Source: Candidatus Methanophagales archaeon (GTDB lineage Archaea > Halobacteriota > Syntropharchaeia > Alkanophagales > Methanospirareceae). Taken from it: a stretch of DNA of 6,522 bases. Shown here piece after piece: positions 1 to 6,360 of this stretch. The translations under genes and the position numbers were made by a program. Every line of letters begins with the position of its first letter. Position 1 is the stretch's first letter. The stretch lies in assembly GCA_021161765.1 (NCBI GenBank), contig JAGGZZ010000003.1, forward strand, positions 1 through 6,522. The letters are read 5' to 3'. The notes below the pieces were generated by a model. That model was not told where the DNA came from. It saw nothing but the letters and a program-made list of their open reading frames with translations, and ran no database searches.

Positions 1-189
1 CATCTGCTCACAAATTACGCTGGGTTTAAGATGGGAAGGCAAGATGTCCCGTGGTGAAATATCCTTCTGAGGTCAGATAAAAATTTTTGACGAGTTTATT
101 CAACTTCAAGGATTCGTCTGATCTTCCACATTATTCTCAGGTTTAGGGATACTTCTAATCCATAGGACGTTGGCTTTGGAATGACATGA
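1..189. other. Downstream flank without a confident gene
   Basis: Apart from the A5T5 tract, I see no structured RNA, repeat or supportable gene here. Plus frame 1 is open from the window edge to a TGA at 55-57 (HLLTNYAGFKMGRQDVPW). It might be the end of a convergent gene, but 18 codons cannot be judged. On the minus strand all frames are soon interrupted. Confidence 0.4.
79..88. terminator. A5T5 tract, possible bidirectional oligo-T terminator
   Basis: AAAAATTTTT gives a run of five T on either strand, about 100 nt after the ATPase stop codon. Archaeal RNA polymerase stops at oligo-T tracts without needing a hairpin. No stronger T-run is present between the stop codon and this site on the minus strand. 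If a plus-strand gene ends at 57, the tract could serve both transcripts. Confidence 0.35.
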
Positions 190-2028
190 CTATAGATTCA
201 GACACGCAACCTTGTGAGAGCTACAAAGTCTCAATCGCGGTTTTTCGTTAAAACATACTCCTGTTGCCTTAATGCACCTACTTGCATAGTGGCACCCTGT
301 TCCCGTCCCTTCATTTTTCTTACTTATGACTTCGGGCACCGATGCATGCATCACGGGAACATTTGAGTTCAGTGTGGGAGCTGCTTTCAGCAGGTCTTCT
401 GTGTACGGATGCAGAGGGCTACTTACTACCTCGCTTGATGGACCTTCCTCGACAATATTCCCCCTCAACATCACCGCGAGCCTGTCGCTTATCTTCCTTG
501 CCAGAGCGAGGTTGTGCGTGATAAAAAGCATGCTTATCCCCCTCTTTTCCTGCAGATTTAGCAGCAGCTTCACGACCTTTGCCTGCGTACTGGCGTCCAG
601 GGATGAAGTGGGTTCATCGGCAATGAGCAGCTTCGGATTTAGTATGAGTGCCCTTGCAATGGCAACTCGTTGCGCTTCTCCCTGACTTAGCTGATGCGGA
701 TATTTATTCAGAAAAATCTCTGTGGAAGGCAACTCGACCTCCTCCAGAATCCGCCGCACTCTACTTTCACGCTGCGCTCTATCACCCTGTTTTTGTATGT
801 CTAAAGGCTCTCTTACAGCTTCTTGAACGGAAAGGCGATGACTTAAGGATTCCATTGGATTCTGGAAGACCATTTGAACCTTTCGATAGAAGTTTTTGTC
901 CCTGCCGTGGTCGAGAATTCGTTTGCCTTCGAGGAATATCTGCCCTTCTGTGGCTTCAAAAAGCCCTATGATTGTCTTTGCTGTTGTTGTCTTCCCTGAG
1001 CCCGTTTCTCCTACCAACGCTAAAGTCTCTCCCTCATACAGCGTCAGGTCAATGGAATCAACTGCCTTCAAGGAATCGAAGGACTTACTCATGTTTCTCA
1101 CTTCTAAGAGTGGTATGATTCCCCCTCTGTGGCAGGCAATGAACCGACCATCATTTTCTTCTAACCTCGGCGTCTCTTCTCGACAGATTCCGATTGATTG
1201 TGTGCACCGGGGGTAAAAAGGGCAGCCGGTATCAAAGAAATCCATTCTGCCTCGTATCCCTTGCAGGTCCTTCGTTGTTGTCATGCAGGGATAGCATCGG
1301 AGCAGCCCTCTCGTGTAGGGATGTCTTGGGTTAGAGAGAAGAGCCGGTGTAGGACCAAATTCCAAGATTCTACCCGCATACAGCACTGCCATTCTATCTG
1401 AGAGCATGGAGGCTGCTGAGAGGTCATGGGTTAATAGAAGTATTGTCAGCTCCCGCTTATTGCACACGTTACGAATCAGGTTAATTATTTCTACTTTGGT
1501 AAGGGCGTCTAAAGCAGTTGTGGGTTCATCCAGAATAACCAAATCGGGGTCATTTGCCAGTGCCATTGCTATCAACACTCGCTGCTTCTCCCCGCCGCTC
1601 AACTGATGTGGATATGCATAAAAACGTTCCTCCCGAAGATTAACCATATTCAATAGTTCTTCAGCTCGTTTCTTCGCTTCGTCCCTATTTCCTATTTTAT
1701 GTGCCACAATTGGCTCTGATACCTGTTCCAGCGCGGTGTATAGAGGATTTAAGGCATTTTCTACATTCTGGAAGACCATTGCAATTCGGTTCCATCTTAT
1801 CTTCCTCAGCTCTTTCTCCGGCAGTAACGCCAAATTCTTTCCGTCGAACAAAATCTCACCCCTGACGGTGCCCTCAACGAGTCCCATGATGCTAAGCCCA
1901 AGTGTGGTTTTGCCACCGCCCGATTCACCTACAATTGATAGAGATTCGCCCCTTTTCAAAGTGAGATTTATCCCGTGCAATATCCTTCTTTTGCCATAGT
2001 TTACCTCCAGACCTTTTATTTCTAACAT
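190..2028 (-). CDS. Fused double ATPase (DppD-DppF-like) of a peptide/nickel-type ABC importer
   Basis: This cytoplasmic protein should supply ATP hydrolysis for the importer. It carries two complete ABC domains in one 612-residue chain, where most relatives use two separate proteins of about 320 residues. Numbered from the chosen ATG, the first half has Walker A at 34-42 (GESGGGKTT), Q-loop Q87, signature LSGGE at 143-147, Walker B ending DE at 167-168 and H-loop H201. The second half has Walker A at 340-347, Q389, an atypical LSQGE signature at 447-451, Walker B ending DE at 471-472 and H505. Each half ends in the oligopeptide-type C-terminal extension with a C-x5-C-x6-C cluster plus a later Cys (269, 275, 282, 299; and 579, 585, 592, 602/609). 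Such clusters hold a [4Fe-4S] centre in the mycobacterial Dpp ATPase. All catalytic residues look intact in both halves. The ATG at 2028 is preferred over a TTG at 2034 because GGGAAG lies 7 nt before it. The gene overlaps the upstream permease by 7 nt. The ABC function is certain; the cargo is not. Confidence 0.95.
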   Translation of the reverse strand: MLEIKGLEVNYGKRRILHGINLTLKRGESLSIVGESGGGKTTLGLSIMGLVEGTVRGEILFDGKNLALLPEKELRKIRWNRIAMVFQNVENALNPLYTALEQVSEPIVAHKIGNRDEAKKRAEELLNMVNLREERFYAYPHQLSGGEKQRVLIAMALANDPDLVILDEPTTALDALTKVEIINLIRNVCNKRELTILLLTHDLSAASMLSDRMAVLYAGRILEFGPTPALLSNPRHPYTRGLLRCYPCMTTTKDLQGIRGRMDFFDTGCPFYPRCTQSIGICREETPRLEENDGRFIACHRGGIIPLLEVRNMSKSFDSLKAVDSIDLTLYEGETLALVGETGSGKTTTAKTIIGLFEATEGQIFLEGKRILDHGRDKNFYRKVQMVFQNPMESLSHRLSVQEAVREPLDIQKQGDRAQRESRVRRILEEVELPSTEIFLNKYPHQLSQGEAQRVAIARALILNPKLLIADEPTSSLDASTQAKVVKLLLNLQEKRGISMLFITHNLALARKISDRLAVMLRGNIVEEGPSSEVVSSPLHPYTEDLLKAAPTLNSNVPVMHASVPEVISKKNEGTGTGCHYASRCIKATGVCFNEKPRLRLCSSHKVACLNL

Positions 2029-2879
2029 TGCCAATCTTCCCTTTCCATCACCCTTAGCCGCGGGTCCATTGCCGTTTCAAACGCATGTCCAATGAAAACG
2101 AAAGCCATTATCGTAACTGAAAGAGCAAGTCCAGTCGGAAGTAGCCACCACTTCCAAACGTCAAGGTAGTAGAATCTGAGCGCGTGATGCATCATCAGCC
2201 CCCAACTCGAGGTTGAGATGTCTGCTATGCCGAGGAACGCCAATCCCGCCTCCATGAATACACCCCTCGTTGCACTATGGATAAATACCGCGAACAGAAT
2301 TGGCCCGAGGTCGGGTATTATATGTTGGGTTGAGATATACAGTTTATTTGCTCCAAACGTTCTTGCAGCGTAAACATGCATTCTTTCCTTAAGTGACAGT
2401 GTTTGAGCTCTTACTATTCTCGCTCCTCCCTGCCATGTTAAGATTGAAATGAGAAAGATAAGTGTCCAAACATTCGGTAGGACGTAGGCTGCGACCAAAA
2501 TGATTACAATGAATGCAGGAATCGCAATGAGGGCATCTACCATTCTCATTATTATTCGCTCGTATAATCCGCCGACCAAAGCAGCCGATGCGCCGGCAAC
2601 CGTACTGATAAGAGTTGTGAACAGACCCACACCTAAAGCCACTAAGAGTGTGTTTCTCGCACCGTATACGAGACGACTCCAAATATCCTGTCCTACATCG
2701 TTTGTTCCCAACCAATGCTCGATGGAAGGGGGTTTAAGGGCTGAGTGGCTTGGCTCACCCGGGTCATAGCGTGCGAGAAGAGGAGACGACCCCGCGATAA
2801 TGACCACTGAGATGAGCATAGCTAACCCGACTTTTCCAAAGGTGTTCTTTTTCAGTTCTTTCCAGTAATTAATGTGCAT
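2022..2879 (-). CDS. DppC-like ABC transporter permease (second channel subunit)
   Basis: This inner permease should pair with the DppB-like protein to form the transmembrane channel. The 285-residue length fits the DppC/OppC/NikC family. A cytoplasmic N-terminus leads into a first membrane helix at about 17-35. The family hallmark HWLGTNDVGQDIWSRL follows at 55-70, ahead of the ABC-2 core helices at about 76-104, 115-135, 137-150, 191-208 and 245-267. The coupling (EAA) loop lies around 165-195, and the family block EAGLAFLGIAD at 210-220 is followed by a conserved SSWG. The C-terminal TAMDPRLR at 269-276 is also typical. The ATG at 2879 is supported by GGAG six nt upstream. The start overlaps the DppB-like gene by 11 nt, and the stop overlaps the ATPase start by 7 nt. 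The last residue is a cysteine, which is unremarkable. The family call is firm; peptide versus nickel or another cargo is unresolved. Confidence 0.94.
   Translation of the reverse strand: MHINYWKELKKNTFGKVGLAMLISVVIIAGSSPLLARYDPGEPSHSALKPPSIEHWLGTNDVGQDIWSRLVYGARNTLLVALGVGLFTTLISTVAGASAALVGGLYERIIMRMVDALIAIPAFIVIILVAAYVLPNVWTLIFLISILTWQGGARIVRAQTLSLKERMHVYAARTFGANKLYISTQHIIPDLGPILFAVFIHSATRGVFMEAGLAFLGIADISTSSWGLMMHHALRFYYLDVWKWWLLPTGLALSVTIMAFVFIGHAFETAMDPRLRVMEREDWQC
2036..2041 (-). promoter_or_regulatory. Ribosome binding site of the fused ATPase gene
   Basis: GGGAAG on the minus strand ends 7 nt before the ATG at 2028 but only 1 nt before the alternative TTG at 2034. It therefore decides in favour of the ATG. 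Confidence 0.45.
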
Positions 2880-3852
2880 GTTCTACTCCATCTATTCCTA
2901 TTCTCGGGTCGATTTTTGCATACAGTGAATCAACGACAAAGTTGGCAACTATAACAAAAACCGTTACAATGAAGAAAGCGCCTTGCAGAATCGGATAATC
3001 CCGCATGAACAGCGAGTTATATATCAATAGTCCCACACCGGGATAGGAGAAAATCATTTCGATGAAAAGTGCACCCGTAACGATAATCCCCACTCTTACG
3101 CCTGTCGTGGTAACAATCGGGAGTATTGCATTTCTACCCGCGTGTTTATACCTTACTGACGCCTCGGATAGACCTTTTGCTTTTGCCGTCAGGACAAAAG
3201 GCTCTTTTAGCGTGGTTATCATCGTATTCCTCATCAGGAGATAAGAACTAGGGATCTGCGACAAGGTCAACGCGGTAAGGGGTAAGACAAGGTGCCGGGC
3301 TATATCAAGCAGTAGATTTAGACCTGATAGACCAGAGTAAGGAGTTTTGGCGCCCTGAAGCGGTAAAAAGCCGAGATAAACACCGAATAATAGTAGCAGA
3401 ATAATGCCGATGAAGAAGTTAGGAAAGCCGTTCATAACCATGGTTGCAGTGAGCAAGGATTTATCACTGTTTCTACCACGTCTCCAGCCTGATTCTATCC
3501 CCATAATTATGCTCAGTAAAGTGGAAAGTATGAGCGATGAGCCAAGGAGAAGCAGGGTCCAGGGGAGAGCTTCAAGAACCACTTCCAATACCGGAGCGTT
3601 ATAGTAGTAGGAGTATCCCAAATCACCACGCACAATGCCGGCTAAATAAACGAAGAATTGTTTTCTGAGTGGTTCATCCAAAGCAAAGCGATGCATAAGC
3701 TCGGTTCTCAGCTCCGGCGTCATCTCTACAAGAGCTTCTTCGCCGCAGATGGCGGTAAGCGGGTCGCCTGGCATCATCCTTGGGAGTAAAAAATTCAGGG
3801 ATAGTATTATGAGGAAGGCTATTGCATAGGTACTAATTTTTGCCGTCTTCAT
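2869..3852 (-). CDS. DppB-like ABC transporter permease (first channel subunit)
   Basis: This is the other half of the channel: a 327-residue protein of the usual size for DppB/OppB/NikB. The N-terminal helix at about 7-26 ends in the family motif RMMPGDP at 25-31. A periplasm-like extracellular region follows, containing GDLGYSYYYNAPV at 76-88. Core helices lie at about 98-118, 133-158, 186-206, 244-270 and 288-310. The coupling loop at about 213-248 contains the family pattern FVLTAKAKGLSEASVRYKHA. The C-terminal block IFSYPGVGLL at 267-276 and the ending VDSLYAKIDPRI at 307-318 are diagnostic. The tail carries two histidines (HAH), which is probably incidental. The ATG at 3852 lies 9 nt after the binding-protein stop. 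I see no good Shine-Dalgarno sequence before it, so translation may depend on coupling to the upstream gene. Confidence 0.94.
   Translation of the reverse strand: MKTAKISTYAIAFLIILSLNFLLPRMMPGDPLTAICGEEALVEMTPELRTELMHRFALDEPLRKQFFVYLAGIVRGDLGYSYYYNAPVLEVVLEALPWTLLLLGSSLILSTLLSIIMGIESGWRRGRNSDKSLLTATMVMNGFPNFFIGIILLLLFGVYLGFLPLQGAKTPYSGLSGLNLLLDIARHLVLPLTALTLSQIPSSYLLMRNTMITTLKEPFVLTAKAKGLSEASVRYKHAGRNAILPIVTTTGVRVGIIVTGALFIEMIFSYPGVGLLIYNSLFMRDYPILQGAFFIVTVFVIVANFVVDSLYAKIDPRIGIDGVEHAH
2886..2889 (-). promoter_or_regulatory. Ribosome binding site of the DppC-like gene
   Basis: GGAG lies 6 nt before the ATG at 2879, inside the last codons of the DppB-like gene. It supports this start and the 11-nt overlap. 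Confidence 0.5.
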
Positions 3853-3861
3853 TTTTTGTGG

Positions 3862-5568
3862 TCAATGCTTTCTTCGCCTTTTTATCAGATACGCTACCGT
3901 AATTAGCACAGGTAGCGAAATTGCGGGTTCAAATCCCGGTATTGGTGCTTCCGTGGCTGTGGGTGTCGGAGCCTCTACCTTTGCTTGGTACTCCATAAAA
4001 GCCAGCTTGTTCAGAGGGATGGGAATGCCCCTTGCGATACCGCCCAGGGTATAATAAATGTCAACGCTGCCGTCATGCCCCCAGTACCACTTCGGGTAGT
4101 AAAGAGTTAGAGCGGGGAGCTCCTCTGCGTATATCTTCTGAATTTCACGCACTATCTCCTTCCTCTTTTCCGCATCCATCTCACGCAAATGTGCTTCGAG
4201 CAACTGGTTCAAGGACTCATTTTTGGTGTAATTCGCACTGTACCCGAACTTGCCAAGAATTACTTTATTCAGAATTGATGGGTCGCCACCGATTCCACCA
4301 TGACCGCTTACAGCCAGATCAAATTGCTGATTTATGACCCTGGAATCAAGGGTTTTCCATTCAAGGCTTCTGACGCTTACTTTTATCCCTGCTTCCCCCA
4401 ACTGTCGCGCAATTATCTCCGCGACACGTTCAAAACCAAAGCGTGGAGCCGTTATAAGTTCGAGTTCAAGTATTTCCCCCTCTTTCCAATAGTAGCCGTC
4501 TTTCAACCGGTATCCCTGGCTTTCTAAAATATCCTTTGCACGCTGTGGATTGTATTCATATTTTACGATGTTGGGATTGTAGTAGGGGCTGTTAGGAGAA
4601 AGCAGCCCGGGGCTTCCTCGAATTGCATGACCCCGTTGTGCGATTTCCAGCAGTTCAGTCCTGTTTATTGCATAGGCGAGGGCATGTCTGAACTCTTTAG
4701 AAGTCATTGGCTCTTTTTCGTGATTTATCATTAGCTTCGCATTCCAATTCCCGGATTGGTTTATTACCGTGAAGCCCTTCCCGTTAACCTCCTCCACGGT
4801 TTCCGGTGGGATATTCGTAGCGTTGACTTCTCCTCTCATTAATGCCGTAGGGGCCATTTCCTCGCTGACCTTTACGAATTTTAGTCGGTCTATCGCTGGC
4901 TTTCCCAGATAGTAATTTTCGTATGCCTCATAGAGGTAGGTGCCATGTGCTTTGCTGTAATCAACGAGCTTGAATGGTCCGGTTCCTATCAGCGCTCTCT
5001 CGTTTACAAATTCGCTCGGATTCTTGACGTCCTGCCATATATGTTTCGGAAGGATAGCTAATGTGCCTGCATCGTCGTTAAGGAAGGGTGCATACGGCTC
5101 CTTCAAGTAGATTTTTACCGTATATTCGTCAAGTACCTCAACCTGCTTTACTGATTTAAGGTCCACCCACCAACTGGGATGTTCCTTAGTATAGTTGAAG
5201 GTAAAAGAGACATCTTCAGCCGTAAACTTCTCGCCATCGTGCCAGGTAACGTCTTTACGCAGGTGGAAAAGATACGCATTTTCATCTTCGAGGTACTCCC
5301 AGTCGGTAGCAAGAGCAGGCACGAAACCTTGTGTGTCCTTCCATACCAAGGTGTCAAAGATGAAGCTCATCCTTACGTATCCCGGACCCCGGGGATAGTG
5401 TGCATGAGGAGAGGGATAGCCCCAATCACCAGTGGAATCAGCAATTGTATATATTACCTCTCCCGCTTTTGCGGTCTCAGAACCTGAGCTGGCGATAGAC
5501 AAGCCTACTAATGAAGAGACCAGTAGAACAGATACTAATGTTGCAATTGCGATATTTTTATTCTTCAT
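3862..5568 (-). CDS. Extracellular solute-binding protein, family 5 (SBP_bac_5), with PGF-CTERM anchor
   Basis: This protein captures the cargo outside the cell and delivers it to the permeases. It has 568 residues from the ATG at 5568. A Sec signal peptide spans about 1-27 (KNK, then a hydrophobic stretch) with no lipobox Cys. The family 5 hallmark lies at about 86-126: ALATDWEYLEDENAYLF, then LRKDVTWHDGEKFTAEDVSF. Later family blocks are LIGTGPFKL at 193-201 and FRHALAYAINRTELL at 293-307. The C-terminus is a Pro/Thr-rich linker (534-543), then PGFE at 544-547, a hydrophobic helix, and KRRRKH. That arrangement is an archaeosortase-type PGF-CTERM signal, so the protein is probably membrane- or S-layer-anchored. 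A GTG at 5580 extends the frame by four codons but lies inside the GGAGGTG ribosome site, so the ATG is the better start. The gene overlaps the FmdE-like gene by 11 nt. Peptides, nickel, metal chelates and sugars are all known cargos of this family. Confidence 0.94.
   Translation of the reverse strand: MKNKNIAIATLVSVLLVSSLVGLSIASSGSETAKAGEVIYTIADSTGDWGYPSPHAHYPRGPGYVRMSFIFDTLVWKDTQGFVPALATDWEYLEDENAYLFHLRKDVTWHDGEKFTAEDVSFTFNYTKEHPSWWVDLKSVKQVEVLDEYTVKIYLKEPYAPFLNDDAGTLAILPKHIWQDVKNPSEFVNERALIGTGPFKLVDYSKAHGTYLYEAYENYYLGKPAIDRLKFVKVSEEMAPTALMRGEVNATNIPPETVEEVNGKGFTVINQSGNWNAKLMINHEKEPMTSKEFRHALAYAINRTELLEIAQRGHAIRGSPGLLSPNSPYYNPNIVKYEYNPQRAKDILESQGYRLKDGYYWKEGEILELELITAPRFGFERVAEIIARQLGEAGIKVSVRSLEWKTLDSRVINQQFDLAVSGHGGIGGDPSILNKVILGKFGYSANYTKNESLNQLLEAHLREMDAEKRKEIVREIQKIYAEELPALTLYYPKWYWGHDGSVDIYYTLGGIARGIPIPLNKLAFMEYQAKVEAPTPTATEAPIPGFEPAISLPVLITVAYLIKRRRKH
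3865..3939 (-). other. PGF-CTERM-like archaeosortase sorting signal (encoded segment)
   Basis: These are the last 25 codons of the solute-binding protein. They encode PGFE, a hydrophobic stretch of about 15 residues, and a basic cluster KRRRKH, preceded by a Pro/Thr/Ala linker suited to glycosylation. The tripartite layout is that of PGF-CTERM proteins, which archaeosortase A processes and attaches to membrane lipid. The archaeosortase gene is not in the window. Confidence 0.8.
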
Positions 5569-6298
5569 CTTCCTTAGCACCTCCTTCCTTCATCGAAATA
5601 CCCAGCCCATCCATCTGGTAGTATCCTCGGTTGGAGCATGGGATGCAAAGAGATTCCCCGTTCTCGGTCACAGCTCGAGTTTTCATTACGTTCTCTCCAC
5701 AAATCGAACACTTCACCGAATCAAATATGGGTGCGTACTCAGGCACTACAATTTTCTGACGCTTTATTATAAACAGCTCATCTGTCGGTTTATTCAATTC
5801 CGTGATTGACATTTCTGCAAATAGCTGCATCAATCTTTTATGTTCCTCCGGTGTTGCCTTCTCGCGCTTAGCAACAATCTTATCGAACAGCTCATGTGCT
5901 TCTGGATACTCCTTTTCACGAGAACCTTCGAAGTCAGGGTTTAAAGCAATTCTTATCGCTGTCCCATCCCTTTTCGCTACGGTCACTGCGGTCTTGCCGA
6001 AATCTCGATAGATCAGAGCGTTGTTCCCAAAGGAACAGCCAGTAACCATTTGAACGCCGTCACTGAAACAGTTGTTGGTCTCAATAATCGCAACTATCTC
6101 TTCCATACCCCTGCTTTTCACACCCAATTCACGCATTGCAATATAGCCTGCCTTCACCCCGTATGCCAGATAGCTGCATAGATGCCCGTGCAACTCGCCA
6201 GCTTTATAAAGTAAGTCTCTAAGATTTTCTGCTTCAATTAACTTCCCGATTTCCGCCCTAATTGGATTTCCCCTTCCCTTTTCTTCTACCATTTCCAT
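5558..6298 (-). CDS. FmdE-family protein (PF02663) with C-terminal zinc finger
   Basis: This is the first gene of the operon, with 246 residues from the ATG at 6298. It matches the FmdE family, named from the molybdenum formylmethanofuran dehydrogenase operon; the biochemical role of the family is poorly defined. The core has GELHGHLC at 34-41 (His37, His39, Cys41), then NNCFSDGVQMVTGCSFGNN at 75-93 (Cys77, Asp80, Gln83, Cys88) and RDFGKTAV at 98-105. These are the conserved family positions thought to bind metal. The C-terminal CSIC (197-200) and CIPC (218-221) form a treble-clef-type zinc finger, as in solved family members. There is no signal peptide or membrane helix, so it is probably cytoplasmic. 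The usual HGHxCPG is here HGHLCSY. TTG (6319), GTG (6301) and ATG (6292) are alternative starts, and none has a convincing ribosome site except a weak GTGAT before 6292. Lying ahead of an importer, it is more likely a metal or cofactor handling partner than an enzyme subunit of formylmethanofuran dehydrogenase. Confidence 0.88.
   Translation of the reverse strand: MEMVEEKGRGNPIRAEIGKLIEAENLRDLLYKAGELHGHLCSYLAYGVKAGYIAMRELGVKSRGMEEIVAIIETNNCFSDGVQMVTGCSFGNNALIYRDFGKTAVTVAKRDGTAIRIALNPDFEGSREKEYPEAHELFDKIVAKREKATPEEHKRLMQLFAEMSITELNKPTDELFIIKRQKIVVPEYAPIFDSVKCSICGENVMKTRAVTENGESLCIPCSNRGYYQMDGLGISMKEGGAKEDEE
5578..5584 (-). promoter_or_regulatory. Strong Shine-Dalgarno site for the solute-binding protein
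   Basis: GGAGGTG on the minus strand is a full match to the archaeal anti-Shine-Dalgarno core and ends 9 nt before the ATG at 5568. It lies inside the end of the FmdE-like coding region. It is the strongest ribosome site in the operon, which would suit the binding protein, usually the most abundant component of an importer. It also excludes the in-frame GTG at 5580 as the start, because that codon is part of the site. Confidence 0.75.
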
Positions 6299-6330
6299 CA
6301 CACTAATTGTAGATATCAATTTTGTTTAAA

Positions 6331-6356
6331 CTTTATACTTTTATTTAAATGGTAGT
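6331..6356 (-). promoter_or_regulatory. Putative archaeal promoter (TATA-like boxes) of the operon
   Basis: Read on the minus strand, TTTAAATA occupies 6349-6342, and a second AT-rich candidate, GTATAAAG, lies at 6338-6331. Archaeal TATA boxes are centred about 26 nt before the start of transcription. The first box would therefore start RNA near 6320, giving a leader of about 20 nt before the ATG at 6298. The second would start it near 6309, giving an almost leaderless message. The expected purine-rich BRE upstream of the first box is poor. The placement fits the only long gap upstream of the operon. Confidence 0.5.
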
Positions 6357-6360
6357 ACTA
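6353..6360. promoter_or_regulatory. Palindrome TAGTACTA abutting the promoter (possible operator)
   Basis: This perfect 8-bp palindrome lies just upstream of the TTTAAATA box on the transcribed side, where archaeal activators or repressors often bind. A heptamer ACTAATT (plus strand) begins in it at 6357-6363 and recurs at 6302-6308, close to the start codon. It could bind a dimeric regulator, but short palindromes are common in AT-rich DNA. Confidence 0.25.

Noticed and set aside
72..91. GTCA...TGAC inverted repeat around the A5T5 tract as a terminator hairpin
   Set aside because: The GTCA/TGAC arms and the A5/T5 arms are not centred on the same point, so they do not form one stem. Only the oligo-T property is kept.
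326..1999. Six plus-strand reading frames of 66-119 codons opposite the ATPase gene
   Set aside because: They lie wholly antisense to a gene with full ABC motifs, have low-complexity Ser/Arg/Pro-rich products, and show no start signals or recognisable domain.
2029..2034. TTG at 2034 as start of the fused ATPase
   Set aside because: The purine-rich GGGAAG would be only 1 nt away. The ATG six nt later has 7-nt spacing and gives the usual MLEIKGLEV beginning.
2389..2715. Minus-strand frame of 108 codons inside the DppC-like gene
   Set aside because: It lies in another frame of a permease whose conserved motifs occupy the same DNA. Its product is Cys/Arg-rich with no membrane or domain pattern.
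5569..5580. GTG at 5580 as start of the binding protein
   Set aside because: The GTG is the end of the GGAGGTG ribosome site. The ATG at 5568 has correct spacing and gives a cleaner signal peptide (MKNKN then hydrophobic).
5432..5809. Plus-strand frame of 125 codons across the binding-protein / FmdE junction
   Set aside because: It is antisense to two well-supported genes, and its product resembles no family I know. It is explained as a shadow frame.
5558..6298. Reading the FmdE-like gene as a true subunit of formylmethanofuran dehydrogenase
   Set aside because: No fwd/fmd catalytic subunit genes (A, B, C, D) are in the window. The family name reflects operon history, and here the context is an importer.
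6299..6319. TTG at 6319 as start of the FmdE-like protein
   Set aside because: It lies at about the predicted start of transcription from the first TATA-like box, has no ribosome site, and adds seven residues not typical of the family. The GTG at 6301 and the ATG at 6292 cannot be fully excluded.
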